A stretch of 64,000 nt of DNA from AP-15 sp963788085 (GTDB taxonomy: Bacteria > Pseudomonadota > Alphaproteobacteria > ATCC43930 > CGMCC-115725). The notes under the pieces were generated by a model. That model was not told the origin of the DNA. It saw only the letters and a program-made list of their open reading frames with translations, and did not search any database. The stretch's first letter is position 1. Every line of letters begins with the position of its first letter. This document shows positions 18,023 through 29,083 of the stretch, piece by piece. The translations under genes were made by a program, and so were the position numbers. The stretch is from the NCBI GenBank assembly GCA_963788085.1, contig CAWBFS010000007.1, positions 62,001-126,000 of the forward strand, read 5' to 3'.

Positions 18023-18481
18023 TCAAGTTCCGTCCAATCGCCCCGCTTCGGGGTCGACAAGGCGCCGCAGCCGAGTCGCCGCGATGCGGGCAAAGCGCAT
18101 CGTCAGGGCGCGGCGTCGGCTGGCATCGAGCCGCGTCGTGCTGCCGTCGCGAAGCACCGCCGCGCCGAACGAATCCGCCACCATCAGGCCACATTCATCG
18201 GGGATCAGCGGGCGCGGAAAGTCGTTTGGAACGGCGAAGTAAAGGCGATCCGAGAAGTCACGGTAGGTGCTCCACTTGCGGTCGCCGCGAAAATCGGCCA
18301 CGGAGCTCTTGATCTCGACGATCACGAGTTCGCCCGTCTTGCCGAGAGCGAGAATGTCGGCGCGCCGGCCATTGGCGAGCGGGAATTCCACTAGGCTCAC
18401 ATAACCGAGCTGCTCCAGGGTGCGGCAGACGCCGCGCACCAGAAGCGCGGCACCGGTCGGCTCGACGGCGGATGCAGACAT
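18023..18481 (-). CDS. mmcB: MmcB-type DNA repair protein (PD-(D/E)XK fold)
   Basis: A 152-residue protein if started at the ATG at 18481; the frame extends upstream but would then overlap the divergent ABC gene. The core GRRADILALGKTGELVIVEIKSS has the nuclease-like residues D42, E56 and K58, and WSTYRDFSDRLYFAVP follows. This is the family of Caulobacter MmcB, linked to SOS-regulated repair. No clear LexA box was found upstream. The 174-base gap to hldE contains nothing else recognisable. Confidence 0.85.
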   Translation of the reverse strand: MSASAVEPTGAALLVRGVCRTLEQLGYVSLVEFPLANGRRADILALGKTGELVIVEIKSSVADFRGDRKWSTYRDFSDRLYFAVPNDFPRPLIPDECGLMVADSFGAAVLRDGSTTRLDASRRRALTMRFARIAATRLRRLVDPEAGRLDGT

Positions 18482-18539
18482 GACGAGCCGGGGATCATAG
18501 GGCATATCATCAGACAGGGCGAGATCGACGGAGGTGATT

Positions 18540-20265
18540 ATGGCGGTGGTGACCAAGCGGGGGTTCCTGCGTCAGGCCTGGGCCCTTGCGTGGCCGTATT
18601 GGAATTCCGACGAGAAGTGGACGGCGCGCGGGCTGCTGCTCGCCGTCATCGCGCTGAACCTGATCACCGTCGGCCTCAATGTCCGTCTCAATGCCTGGAA
18701 CAACGACTTCTATGATGCCCTTCAGCAGTACAACTGGCCCGAGTTCTGGCGCCAATTCGCAATCTTCGGGATCATCGCCTTCTTGCTGATCGTCGTTGCG
18801 GTCTATTCGCTTTACCTCAGGCAAATACTGCACATCCGCTGGCGCCGGTGGCTTACCGATCGCTTTTTGCGCAACTGGCTGGAGAACCAAGCTTATTACC
18901 GGATGCAGCTCGATCACACGACGACCGACAATCCCGATCAACGAATTTCCGATGATCTCGACCGGTTCGCGACGATAACGCTGACGTTATCGTTGGGACT
19001 TTTGAGTTCTTTTGTCACCCTCGCCTCGTTCGTCACGATTCTGTGGACTCTGTCGGGCGCGCTGACGATCCCGCTCGGCGAGGGTGCCTCGATCGAAATC
19101 CCCGGTTATATGGTTTTCGCCGCGTTGCTCTACGCGATCGCAGGCACTTGGTTGACCCGGTGGATCGGCAACCCGCTGGTCCGGCTTAGTTTCGACCAGC
19201 AGCGTTACGAGGCGGATTTCCGCTTCAGCATGGTCAGACTGCGCGAGAACGCCGAGAACGTTGCCTTCTACGGAGGCGAAGCGCGCGAGTTGGACACGTT
19301 CAAGACCCGCTTTGCGCGGATCGTGGCGAATTGGTGGGGGATCATCATCCGCCGCAAGAAACTGACCTGGTTCACCACCGGCTACTCCCAACTTGCGATC
19401 ATATTTCCGTTCGTCGTCGCGGCCCCGAGATATTTCAACAAGACGATCCAGCTTGGCGGGCTGATGCAAATTTCTTCGGCCTTCAACCAAGTGCAGGAAC
19501 TCGCTGTCTTTCATCATCACGTCATACACCGAAATCGCCGAATATCAGGCGGTCGTGCAGCGGCTTTCGGGGTTTCGCGAGCGGATGGAGGGGATCGCCG
19601 CCGAAACCAGCGCGCCGCACCCGATCGAACTCGAGCGCCGCGGCGCCGGTGTCGAAGTCGACATGCTCGATCTCAACCTGCCGGATGGCCAGCTATTGCG
19701 GCCGAACATTTCGCTGGCGGCCGGCCGCGGAGAATCGCTTTTGATCACCGGTGCTTCCGGGCTCGGCAAGAGTACGTTGCTGCGCGCCATCGCCGGCCTT
19801 TGGCCGTTTGGGCGGGGGCGCATCCGGGTGGGCGATGGGCGCTGCCTGTTTCTGCCGCAGCGCCCTTATCTGCCTCTCGGCACTTTGGCGGACGCTCTGG
19901 TCTATCCGCGGGCTGCCGCCGAACTGCCGCGTGACAATCTCGCCGAGGCGCTGCGCGCCGTCGGTCTGCCCGAACTTGTCGAGCGGCTGGACGAGGAGGC
20001 TAATTGGGCCCAGCGGCTCTCGATTGGCGAGCAGCAGCGGCTAGCCTTCGCCCGGGTCCTGCTGGCCCGGCCGGAGATCGTGTTTCTGGACGAGGCGACC
20101 TCGGCGCTCGACGAGGCCGCGGAGATCTCGTTATACCGGCTATTGCGGGAAGCGCCGTGGCGGCCGACGATCGTCAGCGTCGGCCATCACGGCACGTTGC
20201 GGCGTTTCCATGATGCGGTCGTCGATCTCACGCGCGGCCCAGTCTCGCGGGCGGCCGTCGGCTAA
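18540..20265 (+). pseudogene. SbmA/BacA-like ABC transporter (fused permease-ATPase), one frameshift
   Basis: The ATG at 18540 has a GGAGG site five bases upstream. The first frame encodes an ABC_membrane_2 permease: N-terminal AWPYWNSDEKWTARGLLL, NAWNNDFYDALQQYNW, RWRRWLTDRFLRNWLENQAYYR and RLRENAENVAFYGGE, all typical of the SbmA/BacA/YddA family. Near 19502 the frame changes and continues with IAEYQAVVQRLSGFRERM and an ATPase with GASGLGKST, LSIGEQQR and FLDEATSALDE. Relatives import or export peptides and vitamin B12-like molecules. It lies upstream of lysS. Confidence 0.82.
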
Positions 20266-20307
20266 TCTACCGGTATCAGCGATCCTGCGGAGTGGAGGAG
20301 CCGAGCG

Positions 20308-21803
20308 ATGACCGATAGCGAGCGCCACCCGCGAGACGCGGAGGACCCGCTGCGCTCTGTCCGGATAGGCAAGCGCGAGAGTCTCAAGGCGCTCGGGATC
20401 GATCCCTACCCCTACAGCTTCGAGCGGACGCATGAGGCGGGCCAGCTCGAGCGGCGTTATGCCGGGCTTGCGTCAGGCGCCGAAACCGAAGATCGGGTGC
20501 GCGTCGCCGGCCGTATCAGGGCGATGCGCAACAGCGGCATGTTCATCGATCTGCACGATGCCTCGGGCAAGATCCAGATCTTTTGCCACAAGGATTTGCT
20601 CGGCCCCGAAACGCTCGGAATCGTGCGACTGCTCGACATCGGTGATCTGATCGGCGTCGAGGGCCTCGTTCGCCGCACGCCGCGCGGCGAGCTCACGATC
20701 AATGCCTCCGGTGTTACGGTTCTCGCGAAGGCGCTGCGCCCGCTACCCGAGAAATATCACGGCTTGGCCGATGTCGAGCTGCGCTATCGCCAGCGTTATC
20801 TCGACCTGATCATGAACCCGGCAGAGCCGCGACACGCTGCTCCGCCGCAGCCGGGTCGTTGCGGCGATCCGCAGCCATCTCGCAGAGCGCGGCTACGTCG
20901 AAGTCGAGACGCCGATGCTTCACACGATCCCTGGGGGTGCCTCGGCGAAGCCGTTCGTGACGCATCACAATGCGCTCGACATCAACCTCTATCTGCGGAT
21001 TGCGCCCGAGCTGCATTTGAAGCGCCTGTTGGTCGGGGGCGTGGCCGACAAATTATTCGAGATCAACCGATGTTTCCGCAACGAGGGCCTCTCGCCTCGG
21101 CACAATCCGGAATTCACCACGCTCGAGCTCTATGAGGCTTATGTCGACTACACCGCGATGATGAAGTTGACCGAGGAGCTCATCACCACCGTGGCGGAGA
21201 CGGTGCTCGGGACATTGCAGATCGGCTACGGCGGGACTGAGATAGATCTATCGGCCCCTTGGCCGCGGCACAGCATGGCCGAACTCGTTCAAACGGGCCA
21301 CCGGAGTCGATTTCCTTGCTCTCGATAGCGCCGAGGCGGCGCGGGAGGCGTCGGCGCGCGTCGGCGCAGTGCTGGGCGGAGGCGAGAATTGGGGGCAGGC
21401 TCTGGAGGCGGCCTTTGCCGCGCGCGTCGAGGACACCCTGATCCAGCCGATCCACGTCACCGGGTTTCCTCGCGACCTCTCACCCCTGGCCAAGGCCGAC
21501 CGCAACGACCCGCGGCTCGTCGAGCGTTTCGAGACCTACATCTACGGTTGGGAGATCGCGAACGCTTTCTCCGAGCTCAATGATCCGCAGGACCAGCGGG
21601 AGCGGTTCGAGGCGCAAATGCAGGCGCGCGCGGCGGGTGACGAGGAAGCGCAGCTCCTCGACGAGGATTACGTGACCGCGCTCGAATACGGGCTGCCGCC
21701 CTGCGGCGGTCTCGGCATCGGCATCGACCGGCTGGTCATGCTGCTGACCGACAGCCCATCGATTCGCGACGTTATCGCGTTCCCGACGTTGCGACCGCGC
21801 TGA
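20308..21803 (+). pseudogene. lysS: Class II lysyl-tRNA synthetase, two frameshifts
   Basis: The first frame gives the N-terminal anticodon-binding OB domain (RVRVAGRIRAMRNSGMFIDL) and motif 1 up to LDLIMNP. Near 20823 an apparent extra base moves reading to SRDTLLRRSRVVAAIR...EVETPML with motif 2 (FEINRCFRNEGL.. RHNPEFT). Near 21298 a second extra base moves it to the last frame, which ends with GLGIGIDRLVMLLTDSPSIRDVI (motif 3) at 21803. All catalytic motifs are present once the frames are joined. Many alphaproteobacteria use a class I enzyme instead, so a second enzyme elsewhere is possible. Confidence 0.88.
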
Positions 21804-21865
21804 AGAGATATCGGTGCGACCCGATCGCGTCGATGTACAACGGACGATCGTGATTGGAGTGTTGC

Positions 21866-22354
21866 ATGAGGGAGAACAAGAATTCGGCAGCGTGCTGGTT
21901 GATGAGCGTAGCACAGGGCGTGTTGCTCGTCGCGATGGCAGGCTGCGCCCAGCAGGCGGTGACTGCGGCGGTCGGCATTCCGCCGATCCCGGCGGGGGAG
22001 GCTCGGATCTGGTTTTATCGCGATTACGAGCCCTATGCCGGCAAGGGCCTTCCGGCGATCGCGGCCAATGGGGGATATGTCGGGGCCGCCGAATTGGGTG
22101 GCGCGTTCTATCGCGATGTCCCCCCCGGACATTACGTCGTGACCGTGCAGACCGTTGGTATAGACACCAATCAAACGGCCAATTTCGAGCTCGCCCCGGC
22201 CCAGGAGGCCTATGTAAAAATCGTCTCGCTGCCAAGTTGGGACACGGGCGGCGACAAGAACCAATGGGAGCGGCCGACCTTTTACGCGTGGCTGATCCCG
22301 AACCAAGTCGCGCAAGCCGATGTCGCGCGTCTCTCTTTCTACGGCGGCAGCTGA
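21866..22354 (+). CDS. DUF2846-like lipoprotein
   Basis: A 162-residue protein from an ATG with GGAG six bases upstream. The N-terminus has a lipoprotein signal with AMAGC, the lipidated cysteine being C27. The mature part, ARIWFYRDYEPYAGKG...GGAFYRDVPPGHYVVTVQT, matches the DUF2846 pattern, a beta-rich domain of unknown function often tethered to membranes. It is alone between lysS and a convergent ABC gene. Confidence 0.75.
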   Translation: MRENKNSAACWLMSVAQGVLLVAMAGCAQQAVTAAVGIPPIPAGEARIWFYRDYEPYAGKGLPAIAANGGYVGAAELGGAFYRDVPPGHYVVTVQTVGIDTNQTANFELAPAQEAYVKIVSLPSWDTGGDKNQWERPTFYAWLIPNQVAQADVARLSFYGGS

Positions 22355-22389
22355 CCCTCGGCGATGACGCCCACTTTTTTTCGCGACGC

Positions 22390-23682
22390 TCAGAAGTTCT
22401 CCAGGCTCAAGACCTCGCTGTCGTAGTCGTAAGCGAAGATCTCGGCGTGCCGGCCCCAGTTGATTACGGTTTCGAGCACCCGCTCCGCCTCTTCCTCCGA
22501 CAAGTGATCCTCGAGCTCGCGCAGAAACCGCGCTGCCGGCGCGCGATGGCCGGGCCGCTCGTCGAGGACGCGCCGGATATGGGCAGCCAGCGGTACATGC
22601 TTTAAGAGCGCTTCGGCAAAGATCTGCTTGCGGGCGAGCATGTCCGCCTCGGCGTACGCCCGGCCGAGCGGCGTCAGCTCGATATCACCGCTGCTCACAT
22701 GGGCGAAGCCGAACAGCTGCAACGTCTCGATCAGCGGAAACAGCTCGTCCATGACGAGGTTTTCCTCGTCGGCGAGATGGGGAAGATCGGCGCGGCCATG
22801 ATAGGGCGCCTCCGTCAGATTTTCGATCAGCCCGGAGAGCTGCTGGACGGACGCATCGGGCAGGCGAAAGCCGATACCGATGGGTTCGGCCTTTGCCCCA
22901 CGCCGCCCGTCGCGCCCGGGCTCAGTCGTCAACAGGGTATAGACTTGGTCGACGATTTGGCGAAAACCGGCGCTCTCCGAGGAGCGCGGGCGCGGGAGCG
23001 AGATCGGGATTTGCGCGCGGATGCGGCCGGGATCGCTGCTGAAGATCACGATACGATCGGCGATTTCGACCGCCTCCTCGATGTTGTGCGAAACGATGAG
23101 GATCCCCTTAGTCGGGATGCGGTGGGCGTCCCACAAATCGAGGAGATCGCCCCGCAGAGTTTCGGCGGTCAGGACATCGAGCGAGGAGAAGGGCTCGTCG
23201 AGCAACAGGATATCCGGATCGACGACGAGCGCGCGGGCAAAGCCCACGCGCTGGCGCATGCCGCCGGACAGCTCCTTCGGATACGCATTCTCGAACCCGT
23301 CGAGCCCTATCAGATCGATCGCACTGACCGCCCGCCGCCGGCGCTCCGCACCGGAGACGCCCAGAGCCTCGAGACCGAGTTCGACATTGCCGAGCACGGT
23401 CAGCCACGGAAACAGCGCATAGCTCTGGAAAACCATCGCGATGCCGTGTACCGGCTGGGTGACAGGGATACCGCGATATTCGACAATGCCCTCGCTGGGC
23501 GGCACGAGACCCGCGAGAATGCGTAAAAAAGTCGACTTTCCGGATCCCGATTTGCCGAGGATCGCCACGATCTCGCCGTCGCGCAGGGTGAAGTCGATAT
23601 GATCGAGTACGAGGCGCCCGTGGTGATCGGGGGTTTGATAGGTCTTTGAGACCGCTTCGGTGCGCAGCGGCGGGTCATTCAT
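22390..23682 (-). CDS. ABC transporter ATP-binding protein with C-terminal AAA-associated domain (nitrate/sulfonate/taurine class)
   Basis: A 430-residue protein. The ATPase part has Walker A GKSGSGKST (43-51), signature LSGGM (138-142), Walker B ILLLDEPFSSLD (158-169) and the switch histidine in IVSHN. It belongs to the NrtD/SsuB/TauB class. Residues from about 285 form an extra AAA-associated C-terminal domain (LADEENLVMDELFPLIETLQLF, SSGDIELTPLGR) that may regulate the ATPase. It is encoded just downstream of the double permease and probably co-transcribed. No periplasmic binding protein is encoded nearby. Confidence 0.9.
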   Translation of the reverse strand: MNDPPLRTEAVSKTYQTPDHHGRLVLDHIDFTLRDGEIVAILGKSGSGKSTFLRILAGLVPPSEGIVEYRGIPVTQPVHGIAMVFQSYALFPWLTVLGNVELGLEALGVSGAERRRRAVSAIDLIGLDGFENAYPKELSGGMRQRVGFARALVVDPDILLLDEPFSSLDVLTAETLRGDLLDLWDAHRIPTKGILIVSHNIEEAVEIADRIVIFSSDPGRIRAQIPISLPRPRSSESAGFRQIVDQVYTLLTTEPGRDGRRGAKAEPIGIGFRLPDASVQQLSGLIENLTEAPYHGRADLPHLADEENLVMDELFPLIETLQLFGFAHVSSGDIELTPLGRAYAEADMLARKQIFAEALLKHVPLAAHIRRVLDERPGHRAPAARFLRELEDHLSEEEAERVLETVINWGRHAEIFAYDYDSEVLSLENF

Positions 23683-23706
23683 CGGAGCAATCCGGGAGAG
23701 AGAACG

Positions 23707-25440
23707 TCAATCCAGGCGCAAGCGTTCGGCGGCGAGATCGTAGAGCCGACGCCAGAACAGCCGGTTGAAGGCTAGTACATAAAGGCAGAGGACGCCTATG
23801 CCGAGCGCAATACGGGCGCTGTCGCCATCGGCTGTAGTGCGAGCGATATAGGCGCCGATGCCGGTCGCGGTCAGCGTCGTGTCCCCCCATTGGACCACCT
23901 CGGACACGATGCTCGCATTCCACGAGCCGCCGGCAGCGGTGACGGCACCGGTCACGTATGCCGGAAAAATCGCCGGCAGGATCACACGCCGCCACCACAA
24001 CGAGCGTCTGACGCCGAGATTTTGTGCAGCGCGTTGCAGCTCCTGCGGCAGGGCAGCGGTGCCGACAATGACGTTGAACAGAATGTACCACTGCGTCCCG
24101 AGGATCATCAGCGGGCTTAGCCAGATCTCCGGGTTGGCTTGAAACCGCAGAATCAGCACTACCGCCACCGGGAAGAATAGATTTGCCGGGAAAGCGGCGA
24201 GAAATTGCACGATAGGCTGAATACGATCCGCCAGGTGTGGGCGCAGCCCGATCGCCACTCCCATCGGAACCCAGATCAGAGACGCCACGCCGATCAGGAT
24301 CAGCACACGCGCTGCAGTTGCCAGACCGAGAACAAACACCCATCCGACCTCGCCGAGGTCAACGGTTTGACGGATAAAGGTGATGAGCCATACGGCTGCC
24401 GCCGCCGCCAGCCCCAACAAGGCGATATCGAACAGAAAGTCAAATTCGGGCCTCGGTCTTCGTTCGACCAACGGTGGGTGTCGCCGGGCAAGGGCGGTCA
24501 GAGCATCGTCGATGATGCGGTTGATCTCGAGTACTCCCGCCTGGACCAGATCGAACAGGCGAGCACGCTGCAGCACGACAAAAAACCACGGGCGAACATT
24601 TTCTTGGTCGGCCGAGGGATCGGCCTGGAACTTCCGCGACCAGGCGAGGAGCGGGCGAAACAACAGTTGATCGTACAACAGAATGACGACGAACATGACC
24701 AGTACCGCGTAGCCGATTGCGGCGAGGTCGCGTTGATTGATCGCGGTCGCGATATAGGAGCCGATGCCGGGGAGCATGATCGTTTGGCCGGCGACGGTGA
24801 TTGCTTCCGAGGCGACGACAAAGAACCAGCCGCCCGAGACCGACATCATCATGTTCCAGACGAGCGAGGGTATGGCGTGCGGCACTTCGAGGTGCCAGAA
24901 CCGCTTCCAGGGTGACAGATGGTACATCCGTGCCGCCTCGATCAGCTCGGCCGGCACTGTGCGCAGTGACTGGTAGACGCTGAAAGTCATGTTCCAGGCT
25001 TGCGACGTGAAGATCGCGAAGATCGCCGCGCATTCGACGCCGAGCAGCCGGCCCGGGAAAAGGGCGATGAAGCCGGTCACGGTGATCGACAGAAAGCCGA
25101 GGATCGGCACCGATTGCAGGATATCGAGGATCGGGATCAGGATCTTTTCCCCTTGTCGGCTCTTGGCCGCGACCGCCGCATAGACGAGGCTGAAGACGAG
25201 CGAGGCAACGAGCGCGCAGACCATGCGCAGGACCGTACGAAGCGCATATTCCGGCAACTGCCATGGGTCGAGGCTGATCTGCAGAACCTCGCCGATTTGG
25301 TAGCGCGCGCTCATCGCCATGCCGCCCCAAGCGACGAGCGCTATCGCCCCGAGCACGATCGGCAGCGCGACGAGATCCCAAAAATTGGGGCGCAGCCGGG
25401 ACGGCCAGGCAATCAGGGGCAGACCCCAGCGCTGTTCCAT
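23707..25440 (-). CDS. ABC transporter permease with two fused transmembrane domains
   Basis: A 577-residue inner-membrane protein from an ATG with a GAGGGAG site just upstream. It contains two binding-protein-dependent permease domains in tandem. The first has the EAA-type loop ELIEAARMYHLSPWKRFWHLEVPHA near residues 190-210; the second has ELQRAAQNLGVRRSLWWRRVILPA. One chain therefore supplies both membrane halves usually made by a homodimer. The substrate is unknown; the class includes nitrate, sulfonate and taurine importers. Confidence 0.9.
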   Translation of the reverse strand: MEQRWGLPLIAWPSRLRPNFWDLVALPIVLGAIALVAWGGMAMSARYQIGEVLQISLDPWQLPEYALRTVLRMVCALVASLVFSLVYAAVAAKSRQGEKILIPILDILQSVPILGFLSITVTGFIALFPGRLLGVECAAIFAIFTSQAWNMTFSVYQSLRTVPAELIEAARMYHLSPWKRFWHLEVPHAIPSLVWNMMMSVSGGWFFVVASEAITVAGQTIMLPGIGSYIATAINQRDLAAIGYAVLVMFVVILLYDQLLFRPLLAWSRKFQADPSADQENVRPWFFVVLQRARLFDLVQAGVLEINRIIDDALTALARRHPPLVERRPRPEFDFLFDIALLGLAAAAAVWLITFIRQTVDLGEVGWVFVLGLATAARVLILIGVASLIWVPMGVAIGLRPHLADRIQPIVQFLAAFPANLFFPVAVVLILRFQANPEIWLSPLMILGTQWYILFNVIVGTAALPQELQRAAQNLGVRRSLWWRRVILPAIFPAYVTGAVTAAGGSWNASIVSEVVQWGDTTLTATGIGAYIARTTADGDSARIALGIGVLCLYVLAFNRLFWRRLYDLAAERLRLD

Positions 25441-25625
25441 GCTCCCTCTCGCCGGTGGTCGCCGTCGCGACGGCGGAGCGTACCAGTACCCCACGCCCGG
25501 TAGGCGGGCTAAACCTAAATTCGTGGAAGCGGCGAGGCCGCTTGCCGCAAATTGGCTACAATTCTTGCTTCGGGCCGCCGAACTCCTGACAATGAGCCTT
25601 GTTACCACTGTGACAGGGGTCGCTC

Positions 25626-26973
25626 GTGGATATCGGCGAGAGGCGCCAAGCAAACATCCTGGTACTGGCGCCGGTCGGACGCATCGACAATCTGACGAGC
25701 ACCGAGTTTCAGGCGCGGCTGCTCGCCGCTGTCAGCGCCAGCTCCGCGGACGTCATCGTTGACTTTTCCGCGGTCGAATACATCTCGAGTGCTGGTCTGC
25801 GGGCGCTGATGGCCGCCACGCGGCTGAAGCCGAAGGAGCGCCGGCTTGGCGTCGCCGGTCTCCATACCGTCGTTCGCGAGATCTTCGCGATCAGCCGGTT
25901 CTCCCATGTCGTCCCGGTCTTCGCCACGGTCGAAGAAGCGAGCACTGTCTGGGAGGCCCCGCCGCGACCCGAGGGGGCGGCTCCCGATGCCGAACCTGAA
26001 TCGGCTGGACCGTTGCGTGTCCGCTTTTGGGGCACCCGCGGCTCGCTGCCGGCGCCGCTGCGGGAGCGGGCGGTCCGCGCCAAGATCCGCGATGCGCTGC
26101 TCGCCGCTCGCGGGCGCGCGCTCGAGACCGAGCAGGCGATCGATGCCTTCATCGACCGCAGCCTGCCATTTTCAGTACGCGGCACTTTCGGCGGCAATAC
26201 CAGCTGTGTGGAGATCATTACCGGCGGCGACGAATATGTGATTTGCGACCTCGGCACGGGCGTGCGTGAATTCGGCAACCGGATACTTCGCGAGCACGGC
26301 CCCGGCCGCAAACACACCTTCAATATATTTTTGTCGCACCCGCACTGGGACCACATCATGGGGTTCCCGTTTTTTGCCCCCGCCTACATTCCAGGCAATC
26401 GGATTTGCATATACGGCTGCCACGGCGTGCTGCGCGAGGCGCTGCGTACCCAGCACTCGGCTCCTTGGTTTCCCGTCGATTTTCACTCGCTTGGTTCGAG
26501 CATCGAGTTCATCACCTTGGAGCCCGGCCGCACTTACGAAGTAGCCGGTCTTTCGGTCACCTCGATAAAACAGTTTCACACGGGAGATTCCTACGGGTAT
26601 CGCTTTTCCCAAGGCGGCAAGTCGATCGTGTACTCTACCGATTGCGAGCACAAGAGCTACCCACCTCGACGAAACCTACCCGTTCGTCGAGTTCTATAGA
26701 AACGCCGACTTGCTGATCTTTGATGCAATGTATTCGCTCGGTGACTCGGTCTCAGTCAAGGAGGATTGGGGTCATTCGAGCAATGTCGTCGCGGTCGAGC
26801 TGGCGCAGGCGGCGCGGGTCAGGCGCCTCGTGCTGTTTCACCACGAGCCGGCATATGACGACCGCATGCTCGAGGAGATTTTCGCCGATACCGTCCGCTT
26901 CGAGGCGATCAGCCGGCGTGGCCACGAGGTCGAGGTGATCTCGGCCTATGACGGGCTAGAACTGGAATTGTGA
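25626..26973 (+). pseudogene. STAS domain fused to metallo-beta-lactamase-fold hydrolase, one frameshift
   Basis: GTG start. Residues 1-110 are a STAS (anti-anti-sigma type) domain with the phospho-acceptor region EYISSAGLRAL (serine 55 likely). After a proline-rich linker comes an MBL-fold hydrolase with RFWGTRGSLPAP, GGNTSCVEI and the metal site LSHPHWDH (H238, H240, D242, H243). Near 26658 the frame shifts and the rest follows: HLDETYPFVEFYRNADLLIFDAMYS, WGHSSN and LVLFHHEP to 26973. Its stop overlaps the start of the CHASE2-phosphatase gene, so the STAS domain is probably the phosphatase substrate. Confidence 0.8.
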
Positions 26974-29083
26974 CGGGCGGTCCCGCGGTGGGCCGAGGCA
27001 TGGCCCTGTTGCGCGGTCCGGGCCGCGCGTCTGCGCTCGCGCTGGTCGCGGGCGCCTTGGTGCTGCGCCTCATCGACCCGGGCATCATCACCGAATTGCG
27101 CGTGCGCAGCTTCGACTTGGTGGAACGGGTGTGGCCGCGGGCTGGTGATTCGGCCCGAGTGGCCATCGTCGACATCGACGAGAAGAGTCTCGCCCGATAT
27201 GGGCAGTGGCCGTGGCCGTGGCACCGGGTGGCCGAGCTCGTCCGCCGCATCGCCCAAGGGAACCCGCGCGTCCTCGGCATCGACGTCGTCTTCGCCGAAC
27301 CAGATCGGCTTTCGCCGACCGAGATCGCGCGAGAACTGCCCGGCCTGCCTCCGGCTGTGACGGACGCGTTGGCGCAGCTGCCGCCGAGCGAACGCGACCT
27401 CGCCGAAGCTATGGCGGCGGTCCCGACGGTGCTCGCGCTCGCCCCCAGCCATGAGGAGGCGGCGGCAGATTCAGACCCGCTCCGCCCCGCCCCCCTCCGC
27501 CAAGCGGGGGGCGATCCGAAGCCCTTTTTGAAGAGCTACAAATCCCTGGTGCAAAGCCAGCCCGATCTCCGCGCCGTTGCGCAGGCCGCCGGGGAAATCG
27601 CGGTCGAGCCGGATTCCGACGGCGTCATACGGCGGCTCGCTCTCGCTGTGGCCTATCAACAAACGATAGTCCCGAGTTTTGCCCTGGAGGTCTTGCGCGT
27701 CGCCGGCGGCGAACGGTCGATCGTGATCGATACCGGCGCGCTCGGGATCGAAGATTTCAGGATCGGCGGCACCACGATCCCGACGGACAGGCGGGGCCGC
27801 GCGATCCTCCATTTCGCACCGTCACAGGCGCGGTCCATCTCGGCCTCGGACGTCCTCGATCCGGCGTTCGACCCAGCCGAGCTGCGGGGGCAGGTAGTAT
27901 TGCTCGGGGTTGCCGGTGTCGGCATCACCGGGCTCCGGCAAACGCCCCTCGGTCTCGTCCGCGCGGTCGACCTCCATGCCGAGCTGATCGAATCGATCCT
28001 GTTCAACGCTCTGCTGCACCGCCCGCTCGTATCTCGATTGGTTCGAGCTCGCTGCGGCGCTCGCGGCCGGGCTCGCGGTCATATGGCTGCTGCGCTATGC
28101 GAGGCCGATGCGCGCGGTCGGTATCGCTATGGCGATCGCGGCGGCGCTTTTTGGCGTCGAACTCATGCTCTTCCGCTTTGCCGATCTCCTCTTCGACAGC
28201 ACCTTTCCGGTGCTGACCCTGCTCGGCGCGTTGGGTGTAATGCTGGTCGGCAGCCTTCGCGCCGCGCAAGCGGAACTCGTTCGCGAACGCGAGGCGAAGC
28301 AACGGGTCGAGGGCGAGCTTGCCGCGGCGCAGGCGATCCAAATGGGCCTGCTGCCGCGGCGCTTTCCGGCGTTTCCTGATCGTCACGACATCGATGTCTA
28401 CGCCCGCATCGAGCCGGCGCGAATGGTCGGGGGCGACCTCTACGACTACCTGCTGATCGGAGGAAGCAACCGCCTGTTCTTTCTGATCGCCGACGTGGCG
28501 GGCAAGGGCATTGCGGCAGCACTGTTGATGGCGGTGACCAAAGAGGTCGTCCGCGACGCCGTGCTGACATTTGGGCCGGCGCTCGACCGCATCCTCGCGG
28601 AGGCCAACCGGAAGACGGCGGCGGCGAGTGCGGAGCTGCAGAGCGAGGGCGGCGTCTTCGTGACCGCTTTCGCCGGGATTCTCGACCTCGGCTCGGGCGA
28701 GGTCGACCTATGCCAGTGCCGGTCACGACTCGCCCTTCGTCCTCGGCGGCGGCACCGGCTTGCGGCAACTCGTCACCGAAGGCGGTCCGCCGCTCGGTGC
28801 GGTCGAGGATTTCCGCTTTCCGATCGATCACGACCGGATCGAGCTTGGTGAGGTCTTGCTGCTCTTTACCGACGGGGTCACGGAAGCGGAGAACGCCGAC
28901 CATAAGCTTTATTCCTCCGAGCGGCTGGCGAAGGCGCTGACGACGGCAGCAACGGTCGATGCTCAGCACGTCGTTGCGGCGGTAATCGACGACGTCAGCC
29001 GCTTTGTCGGCGGTGCCGAGCAAGCGGACGACATGACTGTGCTGGCGCTGCGGCGGGTCGGCGTCGCCGCTACCGCACCGTGA
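26970..29083 (+). pseudogene. CHASE2 sensor with SpoIIE/RsbU-type PP2C phosphatase, two frameshifts
   Basis: The first frame has a membrane anchor and a periplasmic CHASE2 domain (RSFDLVERVWPR, VAIVDIDEKSLARYGQWPWPW, VLGIDVVFAEPD). Near 28032 the frame changes and gives three transmembrane helices, then a coiled linker ending AAQAIQMGLLPRRFP, then the phosphatase with ARMVGGDLYD and DVAGKGIAAALLM. A second shift near 28711 leads to SAGHDSPFVLGGG...LLLFTDGVTEAENAD and ADDMTVLALRR. It probably senses an envelope signal and dephosphorylates a STAS protein, most simply the one encoded just upstream. Confidence 0.82.
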
